Below, piece after piece: positions 18,901 through 26,999 of a stretch of DNA of 64,000 nt (within the stretch, counting starts at the first letter, position 1; every line of letters begins with the position of its first letter). The notes under the pieces were generated by a model. It was not told the origin of the DNA. It made no database searches and was given only the letters and a program-made list of their open reading frames with translations. A program made the translations under genes and the position numbers. Source of the stretch: an uncultured Kiritimatiellota bacterium (lineage in GTDB: Bacteria > Verrucomicrobiota > Kiritimatiellia > RFP12 > DVOR01); assembly GCA_944391055.1 (NCBI GenBank), contig CALXSF010000004.1, positions 33,374 through 97,373 of the forward strand, in the 5' to 3' direction.

Positions 18901-21759
18901 AAGGCATGGATCCGTCTGCATACGCAATGTGTAGTGCAAGGCCTCCCCCGAAACAAGCGCGTTGGCTGTGTTATACGCAAACTGAATCGGGAGGAACGCA
19001 TCGGGCTGACGCACACCAATCGTCGCAGAGGCGCAGTCAAACCCCGTATACAAAGACGGGTACTGAACGATAATGGTGTCATCGGTGTCATACGGGACAA
19101 TCAACCTCATATAGACACTGCCATCGCCGTGTGATGTGTAAAGCCCCATGTAGGAAAGGAGAAAACACGGCTTCCCTTCATAGATGCATTCTCCATATTG
19201 GATGTTCCCAGGTTTCGCCGCAACAATCTTCAAGTCATCCCAATACAAAGCGACGCTCAAATATGCCCTGTCCTCATCCCATTCATCCAACGGTTCATTG
19301 TCACATTCCGAGGCGATTTCATCCTCCGCCTGAGACGCTCGCAAGAAATGCGCCACCCCATTGACATCGATGACAACGGAGGTGTATGTCCTCCCGGCGA
19401 GCGTGACAGGCCTCGGCAGTGTTGTCCTCGCGACCGAATCGTCAATGTTTGTCCCGACCGCGAAGGCCAAGCCAAAAAGAGAGATCGCTTCCGGCTCTTT
19501 CAAAGGAATCTTTTGCGCAAGGCCAACGATTGCGCCATCCAAGAGGCCATCCTCATCGGTGTCGGCAATGTTGGGTTGGGTCCCAAACAGATATTCTTGA
19601 AGGTTGGGTAAGCCGTCATGGTCAAAATCGCCCTCCGCCCCATAGTCACCAACGGCATTGAGAGGTTGAAGGCCATGGCGCACCTCCCAGCCATCGGGCA
19701 AACCATCCCCATCACAATCCGGTTGAAGCGGATCAAGATAGCACCGATGATTCCCCGTGAGCAGAACACCCAAAATCTCTTCTCCATCACCCAAACCATC
19801 CCCATCCGTATCGAACCGATTGGGATCGGTCTTGTAACGTGAGCCAAAATACTCCTCTTTGTCCGTGAGGCCATCCCCATCGCCATCTTTCGAGAGCGGA
19901 TCCGTCTGAGTCCCCGGGACGCACACAATGGACATCGCGGAATCGATGGCGTCATCTTGGTTGCACGCATATTGCCAAACCTGCTTTCGCGCGGGATTCT
20001 GGATGCCAATGGTCGCGGAACCCCCTCGGACATTCCCACCCACATCCTTATAATTGAAAAAGACGGATGAGACGTTCTCGCCCTCACGTGCCTTCCGAAA
20101 CGCGATCTGAAAGGAGAGTCGCCAATCCGCGACCGAAGCGTCGCGGCGCGAATAAGGGCACAGATTGCGATAATCGATGACAAGGTATTCGTCTCCGTCT
20201 TCGACGACAATCGCATGGCGAATTTTGGAATCATGCGCCACATCGGCCGCCAAATCATCCCAATAGCCGGCAATGAGCGGATGTTTCTCATACTGCCACG
20301 AACCAAGCAACGCCCTATTGTTCCCCTGCGCGTCTATTCGTTCATTGCTGCTCGGATCGCGCAACGTCACACACCCGTCGACGTCAATGATGAGCTCGGA
20401 ATAGGCCGCTCCCCCAAGAATGATCGGAAACGCCTTGCACACAATGGCATACGTCTTGGAATCAAGCGGGGAATTTGCCCCCGCGGGATAATGTTCCGTC
20501 CAAGTGTCACTTTCGAACCACCTCGCGGCCTCACCTTCGCGAACGGCGATGGGCGCCGCCTCCTCGCCGTCAAGCAGCCCATCCCCATCCGTGTCTGCCC
20601 GAAGCGGACTTGTCCCCAACCACACCTCTTCGCCATCAAGAAGGCCATCCCCATCCCCGTCGTCCACGGCAGTGTCCAACCCATGGACAAAGATTTTCTC
20701 CCAGTCACTCATCCCGCTTCCAGAGGAGTCCCATTTGAGCGGATCCGTCTTGTAAACATACCGCTCAAGCAAATCCGGCAATCGGTCACCATCGGAATCC
20801 GTCTGAAGATCGACCAGACGAAAGAAATGCGGCGCGGCGTCCCCCTCCTCGCCCAAAAAGACGACGGTGCTCCCGATTCCATCCTCTTCATCCTCTTGCG
20901 CGACCTCCCCCCAAAAATCCCACGCAGGCTGCCCCAACGTTTGCGCCGTGACAAGCCCAAGCCGCGCCCCAGTCGCATTGTGAAAGGAAAGCGCCAATTC
21001 CCCTGGCGCGTGCGCCATCGCGGTGAACCGCACAGGCTTTGGCGGCTTTGGCTCCGCCTCGGCCGTCTCGGCCTGGCGTTGACGCTCCGCCGCCCGGGCG
21101 ACGGCCGTCCGATAGTCCCCAAGCATCCCCTGGGGGACAAACGTGACCGAGAACCCAAACCGTTCACGCCCCCGCTCCCCATACCAACGTTGGATCGTTT
21201 CCTCACTTTCCTGTGCGAGCCAACGCGGCAGCGCCCCACCCTCCCCATACCAACGCAACACCCAGGCCGCCTGATCGAAAAACTGCGACACGGGAAATTG
21301 ATGGCAGCAGGAAGGCCCAACGACCGTCGTAAACAGCCGCGACCCATCCTCCGCCACCGATTCCCAAACGTGCGCCGTCCAAGTCGGGATGCCTTCAAGA
21401 AAGATGGGCGCGACCCGTTCGGCGACCGCCGTGAAAGGCGGCGCGAGTTCCTCGACGCCCATCGGGATTGAAAAGCGGTATCCCTCTGGCGTCGGCGGAT
21501 AAAGCGGCGTCCGCGAACCGATTCCGTCATACCATGCGCGCACCCGCGCATTCCAGTCGCTCCAATCATACCCCACATAGGCCATCACATCGTCCGTATA
21601 GGCGAACATATCCAGCACGGTTTGCCCCTCGCCAGATCCTCCCACGACATTTCCCTGAACAGCAGACGTATCTTCTGCCAAAAGCAACCCACTCCTGGCA
21701 ATTGATGACAGAAAGACGAAACAAGCAACGAGACGAACAAACACATCCATACTTTTCAT
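15901..21759 (-). CDS. Very large secreted protein: TSP3 repeats, two nidogen-like domains, C-terminal alpha/beta hydrolase
   Basis: About 1952 residues with a signal peptide (VRLVACFVFLSSIARSG). Calcium-binding thrombospondin type-3 repeats (DxDxDGLxDxxE) cluster at about 315-400, 625-745 and 955-1155. Two beta-sandwich domains of nidogen-like type alternate with them (about 415-620 and 750-950), each ending near SATIG. The C-terminal third has an alpha/beta hydrolase: FLHGFN near 1545, nucleophile S1638 in VIAHSLGN, acidic SEEDEV, and H1928 in WLHSDIKNM. The last ~120 residues are duplicated downstream as orphan cassettes A and B. It is probably a surface or released esterase/lipase. I chose ATG 21759 because it leads directly into the signal peptide; ATG 21765 is an alternative. 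Codon and base use are less GC-rich than neighbours. Confidence 0.85.
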   Translation of the reverse strand: MKSMDVFVRLVACFVFLSSIARSGLLLAEDTSAVQGNVVGGSGEGQTVLDMFAYTDDVMAYVGYDWSDWNARVRAWYDGIGSRTPLYPPTPEGYRFSIPMGVEELAPPFTAVAERVAPIFLEGIPTWTAHVWESVAEDGSRLFTTVVGPSCCHQFPVSQFFDQAAWVLRWYGEGGALPRWLAQESEETIQRWYGERGRERFGFSVTFVPQGMLGDYRTAVARAAERQRQAETAEAEPKPPKPVRFTAMAHAPGELALSFHNATGARLGLVTAQTLGQPAWDFWGEVAQEDEEDGIGSTVVFLGEEGDAAPHFFRLVDLQTDSDGDRLPDLLERYVYKTDPLKWDSSGSGMSDWEKIFVHGLDTAVDDGDGDGLLDGEEVWLGTSPLRADTDGDGLLDGEEAAPIAVREGEAARWFESDTWTEHYPAGANSPLDSKTYAIVCKAFPIILGGAAYSELIIDVDGCVTLRDPSSNERIDAQGNNRALLGSWQYEKHPLIAGYWDDLAADVAHDSKIRHAIVVEDGDEYLVIDYRNLCPYSRRDASVADWRLSFQIAFRKAREGENVSSVFFNYKDVGGNVRGGSATIGIQNPARKQVWQYACNQDDAIDSAMSIVCVPGTQTDPLSKDGDGDGLTDKEEYFGSRYKTDPNRFDTDGDGLGDGEEILGVLLTGNHRCYLDPLQPDCDGDGLPDGWEVRHGLQPLNAVGDYGAEGDFDHDGLPNLQEYLFGTQPNIADTDEDGLLDGAIVGLAQKIPLKEPEAISLFGLAFAVGTNIDDSVARTTLPRPVTLAGRTYTSVVIDVNGVAHFLRASQAEDEIASECDNEPLDEWDEDRAYLSVALYWDDLKIVAAKPGNIQYGECIYEGKPCFLLSYMGLYTSHGDGSVYMRLIVPYDTDDTIIVQYPSLYTGFDCASATIGVRQPDAFLPIQFAYNTANALVSGEALHYTLRMQTDPCLADSDGDGLSDKEEVLSIKTDPLSKDGDGDGLTDKEEVRMYHTDPNVIDSDGDGMADGLEIRYGLPPLDNGSSNPSASPSGDWDGDGLTNEQEVAQGLNPGNPDSDEDGLPDGDEVERGTNPLHPDSDGDHLIDGWESNYGFEPLMADGADVTEADPDSDGLSNWEESINGTSPHDADTDNDGVSDWQETEQGTDPTDPLDYEPLPDSELVQMAFSIAGDYAAWEMRIQGLGQGEGTLSDSRLLKHHMRTPGSQEESVFQLRKGCSYKVTMHWLETKAGEDEEWYCWSAQVNGQPSQQTYANYSPERKEDVATLVFGEGFWAENDDGLLCGHTHMRESEGGNVAGGLSAVVHIPDIASALVPDYQRDLMIDAQDVFLATNGLPFRLWINDDDDSVNKDYSEKDEDIPAATLFVDASNGSVDGVCDFLDFFPIHVDAQALLGFLGSREDIRAAYEAGDLTIKLCQADSAIKIVWTSLERGQSGAYLTENCAGCDDNLDKRLLDASTYTVTDDGLELPQKFVKLIRGNPNQGVILAEGIRRSSAPLTLGLYHDDLCVWKTELPLNVLPVEEMYGRIDLRSVESGSRTEATLAHNPSVPNVLFLHGFNVSEDAARGWHAEMYKRLYQSGLDMNFYGVTWRGDEALSELVGLPALHYHLNVYNAFKTAKAFAAAAKQLPQASQTSVIAHSLGNIVVSEAICSYGFKPDNYVFLNAAIPAEAFDASLQDATANQATLVPQDWRDYDPRTYASRWNELFSASEPQSQMRWAGLFEDIAQKSPTTKFYNFYSEEDEVFELRTDIEDGLFPPQYRGVLRWQFEGWPPWDLLASLVPETSFGRYAWQKQEFLKGTNVVFGTADGGWAFAEKWVSDASSGEEKVVPLYSAQEANAIVTNAANRLILRQAPVFSATAAMLSPDPDPEKQRDERYEILAYRIPALSPVMGRTGTLRNSLEGVMTMSPLNASTTNWGRRSGSLSGKWLHSDIKNMAFYYVWQEFIELSSFISQ
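16092..16371 (-). repeat. Long direct repeat, copy C (in the full-length gene)
   Basis: Third copy of the repeat, in frame within the large hydrolase gene, ending about 65 codons before its stop. It is the presumed parent, or recombination target, of cassettes A and B. Confidence 0.9.
18797..18848 (-). repeat. 52-base exact direct repeat within TSP3 coding (copy 1)
   Basis: Identical to 19856-19907. Both encode the junction TDPLSKDGDGDGLTDKE that follows each nidogen-like domain. Exact identity over 52 bases indicates recent internal duplication or gene conversion. Confidence 0.85.
19856..19907 (-). repeat. 52-base exact direct repeat within TSP3 coding (copy 2)
   Basis: Second copy of the repeat at 18797-18848, about 1.06 kb away. 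Recombination between them would delete one nidogen-like domain in frame. Confidence 0.85.
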
Positions 21760-21778
21760 GCACATCCATACTTTTCAT
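21742..21778 (-). repeat. Tandem 18-base duplication covering the start codon of the large gene
   Basis: ATGAAAAGTATGGATGTG occurs at 21742-21759 and again at 21761-21778 (minus strand), separated by one base. The 19-base period puts the copies in different frames; only the downstream copy leads into the signal peptide. The upstream copy overlaps the -10 box and the transcription start. Confidence 0.85.
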
Positions 21779-21805
21779 ATTAATGAATATGAACGATGAA
21801 GTCAA
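21777..21805 (-). promoter_or_regulatory. Sigma70-type promoter of the island operon
   Basis: TTGACT (21800-21805) and TAATAT (21777-21782) are 17 bases apart on the minus strand. Transcription would start within the tandem start-codon duplication, giving a leader of 10-15 bases with no clear ribosome-binding site. Confidence 0.7.
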
Positions 21806-22573
21806 CCCAATCACCCTTACACGCAGGGCAAACGCATCTAATTTTGGTAACGATAAAGGGATGAATGAGAATCATGTTTTGTTTCGTTTGATGTTGGCAG
21901 TCAAAGTGCCCCGAGTGGCGCGGACACGGGTGTATGAACTGCCGCAAATTCTCTTTTGCACCGTGGTGGCGATGCCCTCAGGGGCGACGACGTTCACGGA
22001 AATGGAACTTGTCACGAGGACGAGACGGAAGTGAATAGAGAAATGGATCGCATTGCCCGGAATACCGAGCCATGAGACGTTCAATCGGGTGTTGCAATTG
22101 ATCCCGCTTTTGGTTCCCAAAGGGCACCGACTTTCTCCAAGGTCTCCCTGCGGAAATCATCCTTGTCCAAAACCGCCTCAACGCCATCTCCCGATTCAAA
22201 TCCCTGAAAGGACTCTCCGCCCATGAAGCTTTTCTCAGTCTTTCCTGAACCCTTGGCCCATTTTGCTTGCAAACGGCGCTCCGCAATGCGATTTGCGCGG
22301 TCGCGCGGAAGAAGGGCTGAGGGAGGAAAAGGTGGCGGGCGGTGACCCAACCAAAACGGAAAGTGGGGCGGGGCCCGAGGTGACTTGCGGCGGACTTGGG
22401 GGGGCGATGCGGGCGGATCCGAAGAATGAGCCGCGCAATTGCGTTTGGGCGCGGCCCCCCACCCCGTCTTTCCCGGGGGGCGGCGAGAGCGTCAGAAGCA
22501 CCTCGCCGCAGGGGGCCATCACCGCCCTCCCCGTGCCGGCGGCTTGCCGATCGCGAAACCGGCCGGCCGCCGC
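21806..22573. other. 770-base region with no supported gene
   Basis: Between the large secreted-protein promoter and the next gene I see only short open frames (for example 82 codons at 21872-22120 and 89 codons at 22081-22350, both minus) without family similarity or ribosome-binding sites. Composition shifts from about 50% GC on the left to very GC-rich on the right. It contains GACTTGCGGCG (22382-22392), also found in the hairpin at 5249-5328. It may hold decayed sequence from the island boundary. Confidence 0.6.
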
Positions 22574-22584
22574 TGTGGTATACT
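22574..22584 (+). promoter_or_regulatory. Extended -10 six bases from the ATG (leaderless mRNA expected)
   Basis: TGTGG (22574-22578) is followed directly by TATACT (22579-22584), then ATCGGC and ATG at 22591. Normal start-site spacing would begin the transcript at or within one base of the ATG. No ribosome-binding site is present. Confidence 0.65.
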
Positions 22585-22590
22585 ATCGGC

Positions 22591-24423
22591 ATGGATTATG
22601 GCAAATGGACGGACGCGGCGTCATCCGAGTGGGAGGACGAGCAGGAAGCTTACCTAGATCAAGAGGCCGAGGCGCAATGGCAGGCCACCTTGCAGGATCG
22701 CGCGTTCATTTGGGAGCGGGATTTCGCCAATCTCTCCGAGGAGGCCCGGGAAAGCCTGATGGCCCGGCTAGACGATCTCCCGGAGAACGTGCGCGGGGTG
22801 TTGCAATGCATTCTACGCGCGCGCGGCTTGCCCCCCTGCGACGAAGGGTTCCCGACAATCATGCCGCCCGAGGCCTACAAGCAAAAACGGCTGACGCGTC
22901 TCTACGCGAAGTTGCAGCTCGACGAGACGATGCGCGAGGGGCTGCGCCGCACGCTGAACGCGATGACCAATCTGTATGGCGCCATCGGCGTGCGCGAGAT
23001 TTGGGAGTGGCTGCGGCGGCACCGCCCCGGCCTGCTCACGGAAAAGCAGTTTTTCGAGTTCATGCGCGTCCTGCGGCATGATTTGGACGACCGCTACCGT
23101 TTCGTCTTGCTCTCGCTTCAGGAATGTCACGGCAATCTGTTGGCGCACGCATCGCCCCTAACGGCCCGGGATCGCATCTTGGTCAATCGTTCGCTGGTGG
23201 CCCAGAAGACGCCGACCGAGTGGGAGACCTCCGCCCTCTCCTTGCTGCTGTGGCGTCAGTTGCTCTGGCGATGTGAGGCGGATTTGGACGTCGAGCCGGA
23301 CGAGTTGGCCCTTTATGAAGAAACGGAGGCCGTCTATGAGCCGACGGCCGAGACGGAGGCCTTCCGGGCCTTTCTGTCGCGGCCCGAGGTGCGCCTCCGC
23401 GAGGGGTTGACGGCGGATGGGGCCTTCACGAATCTTCTTTTCCAGGCACCGCTCCCGATTGTCGGAAGCCTGACGACGCTTGACCTGTTGGACATGGCCT
23501 ACGCCGCGGGCGTCCAAGTCGTGGGCGAAGAGGCGCAGACGGCCTTCGCGGAAAGTTTCCACGACGCGCTCCAATGCGTCCGCCGCCGCGATCTGCTGGG
23601 CAATCGCCTGACGGCCAAGCTGACGGCCCCGGAACCGGAGGAGGACGAGACGCCGCCGTTGGAGGAGCCCGAGGATTGCGGCGAGGACGAAACGCAGGAG
23701 GCCGACACACCCTCGTCGGGCGCGATGAGTCGCATGGGAACCATCCTCTTCTCCTTGCTGAGTCTCCATGGCATCGTCCGCTTGAAGGATTTTTGCCGAT
23801 GGCTCCCTCGGTGGGAGCCGGATCTGAAGATACCGACCGAGCAAATCCGCAAGTTTTTCGCGGGCTTTGAGCGACTTGGCGCGATTGCTCCTCTGCCGCC
23901 ATCCTACGAGACCATCGAGGAGGAAGGCGAAACTGGAGAGGAAGATCTCGCGATGCTCCATCCCCGGCTGCTCACCACACAAGGCGACATCGACGACGAC
24001 ACCATCGAGGCGTGGTTGGATTACGAAGCCCTGTACGACAGCCCTTACCTGCCGGAAACATTGCCGGAGGCGGTGGCGGACAACGTCGACTTGCTGACGA
24101 CGAAGGATCCCTCACTCTGCGAACCGGCCTCGGCGGCGGACGCCCTGCGCGCCCTGCTGGCGGACCCGACGATGGGGGTGCCGCCTTGGAGGCGCGAGGC
24201 GTTGTTCGGCGCCTGCCTTTCCATCGCGCACACGACATTGACCGAGGATCCGCTGGCGGCGGCGCTTTTCTGTGCGCTCTGCGAGTTCCGTCTGCCCTTC
24301 GACGCCGCCCAGACGGCGCGCTTCCTGGAGGCGTTCGCGGAGCTGCACGCCCACACCCGCCTGTTCGCGCTGGGCGGCAACCGGCCGATCGACTGTTTCA
24401 GCGACGCGGACGACGGCAAATGA
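22591..24423 (+). CDS. Hypothetical acidic protein, 610 residues
   Basis: I do not recognise a family. The protein is predicted mostly helical, soluble, without signal peptide or membrane segments, and rich in Glu/Asp. An especially acidic low-complexity linker lies at about 350-375 (PEPEEDETPPLEEPED) and separates two helical halves. The frame extends upstream to 22396, but ATG 22591 lies right after a -10 box and the upstream part is GC-rich noise. It heads a rightward operon with pyrF (25 bases downstream), a small hypothetical gene and waaA. Codon usage matches the chromosome, so it is probably a lineage-specific native gene. Confidence 0.7.
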   Translation: MDYGKWTDAASSEWEDEQEAYLDQEAEAQWQATLQDRAFIWERDFANLSEEARESLMARLDDLPENVRGVLQCILRARGLPPCDEGFPTIMPPEAYKQKRLTRLYAKLQLDETMREGLRRTLNAMTNLYGAIGVREIWEWLRRHRPGLLTEKQFFEFMRVLRHDLDDRYRFVLLSLQECHGNLLAHASPLTARDRILVNRSLVAQKTPTEWETSALSLLLWRQLLWRCEADLDVEPDELALYEETEAVYEPTAETEAFRAFLSRPEVRLREGLTADGAFTNLLFQAPLPIVGSLTTLDLLDMAYAAGVQVVGEEAQTAFAESFHDALQCVRRRDLLGNRLTAKLTAPEPEEDETPPLEEPEDCGEDETQEADTPSSGAMSRMGTILFSLLSLHGIVRLKDFCRWLPRWEPDLKIPTEQIRKFFAGFERLGAIAPLPPSYETIEEEGETGEEDLAMLHPRLLTTQGDIDDDTIEAWLDYEALYDSPYLPETLPEAVADNVDLLTTKDPSLCEPASAADALRALLADPTMGVPPWRREALFGACLSIAHTTLTEDPLAAALFCALCEFRLPFDAAQTARFLEAFAELHAHTRLFALGGNRPIDCFSDADDGK

Positions 24424-24448
24424 CCCATCAAAAGAAAGGAATCGGACA

Positions 24449-25165
24449 ATGGCAGAACTGATTGTGGCGTTGGATGTGCCCAGCCGGGCGGAGGTCGCGG
24501 CGACCCTCCGGCGCTTGGGCGACGCGGTGGACTTCTACAAAATCGGCCTGGAGCTCTTCTCCGCCGAGGGGCCCGACGTGGTGCGCCTGGTGAAGGACGC
24601 CGGCAAGCGCGTCTTCCTTGACCTGAAGCTGCACGACATCCCCCGCACCGTCGAGCGCGCCGTGCATTCCATCGGGCGCCTGGGCGTGGAGCTGGCCACC
24701 ATCCATGCAAGCGGGGGGCGGGCCATGATCCGCGCCGCCGCCGACGCCGCCGCCACCTTTGGCGCCTCGGCGCCCAAAATCCTTGCCGTCACCTGCCTCA
24801 CCTCCCTGGACCAAGGCGATCTCGATGACTTCGGCGTCGCCCGGGCCATGCCCGACCAAGTGGAGGCGCTCGGCCTTCTGGCCGTCGCCAACGGCGCGGA
24901 CGGCATCGTCTGCTCGCCCAAGGAGGTGGCGGCGATGAACCGGGCGCTTATCCCCGCGGCGCAGGGACGCCCCGTCGTGTTCGTCACGCCCGGCGTGCGC
25001 CCGGCCGGCGCGTCGGTGGGCGATCAGAAGCGCGTGGCCACCCCCGCCGGGGCCGTGCGCGACGGCGCCACCCATCTGGTGGTGGGCCGCCCCATCCTGG
25101 AGGCGTCCGATCCCGTGGCCGCCGCCATGGCCATCCGCGCCGAGATGTCCGCCGCGGCGCAATGA
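24449..25165 (+). CDS. pyrF: Orotidine 5'-phosphate decarboxylase
   Basis: 238 residues of the class I TIM-barrel OMP decarboxylase family. IVALDVPS starts the barrel; the catalytic Asp-Lys-Asp array is in FLDLKLHDIPRTV; the phosphate-binding end has VTPGVRP and LVVGRPI. It makes UMP in the last step of pyrimidine synthesis. ATG 24449 has AAAGAAAGGA upstream. The stop overlaps the next start as ATGA. Confidence 0.95.
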   Translation: MAELIVALDVPSRAEVAATLRRLGDAVDFYKIGLELFSAEGPDVVRLVKDAGKRVFLDLKLHDIPRTVERAVHSIGRLGVELATIHASGGRAMIRAAADAAATFGASAPKILAVTCLTSLDQGDLDDFGVARAMPDQVEALGLLAVANGADGIVCSPKEVAAMNRALIPAAQGRPVVFVTPGVRPAGASVGDQKRVATPAGAVRDGATHLVVGRPILEASDPVAAAMAIRAEMSAAAQ

Positions 25166-25614
25166 AAAAGGGCGGGGAGTACGTCACGCGCGGCACGCCG
25201 ATGCCGCGCCGCGACCAAGCGGGGGAGGCGTCGGAACCTCTCCCCGCCCCCTCCCCTGCCCCCCTGAGCGCCGCGCTTTCGCCGGCCGATCTGCCGCGCG
25301 ATTGGGGCATGGCCGGCGCAGTCGGCGCCTATGAGGTGCCGCCGCTGGCGGACAGCGTGGAGCCCTCCCTCAACGCCCTGACCGAACGGTTCCGCGCGGA
25401 TCCCTTGGCGGAGGTGAACGCGGCGCTGGATCGGCTCCTGCCGCCCGCCGACCGCCATCGCCTGGCGGCGGAGGCCTTCGCCGACGGCCTGCTGACGCTT
25501 TCGCTGGCGCGCCGCGCCGACCGCCTCCTCGCGGGACGGCTTTGGTTGCCCCGCCTGCAGGCCGAATTGACGCCCGCCTTGGGCCGCCTCGCCATCCGTC
25601 TGATTGACCGCTGA
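25162..25614 (+). CDS. Hypothetical protein coupled to pyrF
   Basis: 150 residues, start overlapping the pyrF stop (ATGA). The N-terminal ~45 residues are Pro/Ala-rich and likely disordered; the rest is Leu/Arg-rich helices (ADRHRLAAEAFADGLLTLSLA). No signal peptide, membrane segment or recognised motif. Arrangement between pyrF and waaA, with 14 bases to waaA, supports a real gene. Function unknown. Confidence 0.6.
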   Translation: MKKGGEYVTRGTPMPRRDQAGEASEPLPAPSPAPLSAALSPADLPRDWGMAGAVGAYEVPPLADSVEPSLNALTERFRADPLAEVNAALDRLLPPADRHRLAAEAFADGLLTLSLARRADRLLAGRLWLPRLQAELTPALGRLAIRLIDR

Positions 25615-25628
25615 GCCCCCACCCTCCC

Positions 25629-26933
25629 ATGAAATGGACGCTTTATAATCTGCTCTTCGCCGTCGCCTATGTGGCGTTGATGCCCAAGTTCCTCGTGCAC
25701 ATGGCGCGGCGCGGCGGTTACGCCAACCGCTTCGCCGACCGTTTCGGGCGTTATCCGCGGGATGTGGCGGAGCGGCTGGGCGATGGGCGGCCGCGCGTGT
25801 GGATCCATGCCGTCTCAGTCGGCGAAGTGGCGGTGGCCGGGCAGCTGATGGACGAGCTTCGGCGCCAACGGCCCGACATCGCCTTCGTCCTTTCCGTCAC
25901 CAGCAGCACGGGATGGACGCAGGCGCAGCGGCAGATCGGCGCCGACGACGTGCTGATCTACGGCCCCTTGGACTATCCCGGGTGCGTGCGCCGCGCGGTG
26001 CGCGCCGTGGCGCCTTTGGCCTACGTCATCACCGAGACCGAGCTTTGGCCCAACGTCATCCGCCAAACGGCGCGGCGCGGCGCGCCGGTCTTTTTGGTGA
26101 ACGCCCGGATCTCCGATCGCAGCGCGCCGGGTTATCGTCGGCTGCGGTGTTGGTTCGGCCCCGTGCTCAATCTGCTGACGCGGATTTACGCGCAGTCGGA
26201 TCTTGACGCGCGGCGCTTGGAGGAAGCCGGGTGCGACGCAGGGCGCATCGCCGTCACCGGCACGATGAAGTTCGACGTCGCCCACCGCGTCCCCGAAAAG
26301 GAGGCCGCCCTCCGCGCCTATCTCACCGCCGCCGGGTTTTCGCCCGACGCGCCCATCCTGCTCGGCGGCTCCACGTGGCCGGGGGAGGACGCCTTCCTCT
26401 TGGCCGTTTACAGGAAGGCCTTGGCCAAGAACCCGCGTCTGCGCCTGATCCTCGTGCCGCGCCATTTCGAGAAGGCCGACGACGTCGAGATGGCCGTCCG
26501 GACGGCGGGGTTCCCCTGCCTGCGCAAATCCCGTGCGCAAAATCCCGAACGCCAGCCACAGGACGCCGTGCTCGTGGCCGACACCACGGGGGAGCTCATG
26601 GGCTTTTACGGGTTGGCGGACGTCGTTTTCGTGGGGAAGAGCCTCTTTGAGGCGGGCGGGCAGAACATGATCGAGCCTTGCCTCTGCGGCTGCGCCACCG
26701 TCGTCGGCCCCCACACCGAGAACTTCCGGCCCGTGATGAGCGACCTGCTCGCCCAGGACGCCGTGCTCCAAGGCGCAGACCCCGCCGCCACCGAGGCGCA
26801 CCTGTTGGCGCTTCTCGCCGATCCGGGGACCGCCAAGGCCCTGGGCGTCCGCGCCTCCGCCGCCGTCGAGGGGCGCCGCGGGGTCACGCCGCGCATCGCG
26901 GCGGAGATCCTCCGCGCCCTGCCTTCCGCCTGA
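25629..26933 (+). CDS. waaA: 3-deoxy-D-manno-octulosonic acid (Kdo) transferase
   Basis: 434 residues, GT30. An N-terminal hydrophobic anchor (LYNLLFAVAYVALM) is followed by the GT-B acceptor domain, with HAVSVGEV (60-67) carrying the catalytic Glu, then TETELWPN, VNARISDRS and GTMKFD. The donor-domain signature GGQNMIEP comes near the end. It attaches Kdo to lipid A precursor at the inner membrane. kdsB and lpxK elsewhere in the window belong to the same pathway, supporting a lipopolysaccharide-bearing outer membrane. Confidence 0.96.
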   Translation: MKWTLYNLLFAVAYVALMPKFLVHMARRGGYANRFADRFGRYPRDVAERLGDGRPRVWIHAVSVGEVAVAGQLMDELRRQRPDIAFVLSVTSSTGWTQAQRQIGADDVLIYGPLDYPGCVRRAVRAVAPLAYVITETELWPNVIRQTARRGAPVFLVNARISDRSAPGYRRLRCWFGPVLNLLTRIYAQSDLDARRLEEAGCDAGRIAVTGTMKFDVAHRVPEKEAALRAYLTAAGFSPDAPILLGGSTWPGEDAFLLAVYRKALAKNPRLRLILVPRHFEKADDVEMAVRTAGFPCLRKSRAQNPERQPQDAVLVADTTGELMGFYGLADVVFVGKSLFEAGGQNMIEPCLCGCATVVGPHTENFRPVMSDLLAQDAVLQGADPAATEAHLLALLADPGTAKALGVRASAAVEGRRGVTPRIAAEILRALPSA

Positions 26934-26950
26934 TCCCTGTCATCAAACGA

Positions 26951-26980
26951 ACGCGGCCCCGCCAACCGGCGGGGCCGCGT
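26951..26980. terminator. Hairpin between convergent waaA and symporter genes
   Basis: ACGCGGCCCCGCC (26951-26963) pairs perfectly with GGCGGGGCCGCGT (26968-26980) across a 4-base loop. There is no T-run, so it would act as a bidirectional, possibly factor-assisted, end. Confidence 0.65.
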
Positions 26981-26999
26981 CGCGTCGCTTGGCCGTCGC

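Noticed and set aside
12968..22292. A 14-base direct repeat CTCCGCAATGCGAT at 12968-12981 and 22279-22292 flanking the low-GC island, as possible attachment or target-site duplication
   Set aside because: In a 64-kb window several exact 14-mer repeats are expected by chance, there is no integrase or transposase, and the match does not extend.
21872..22350. Two short leftward open frames (82 and 89 codons) between the island and the 610-residue gene
   Set aside because: No ribosome-binding site, signal or family match, and they overlap each other in different frames.
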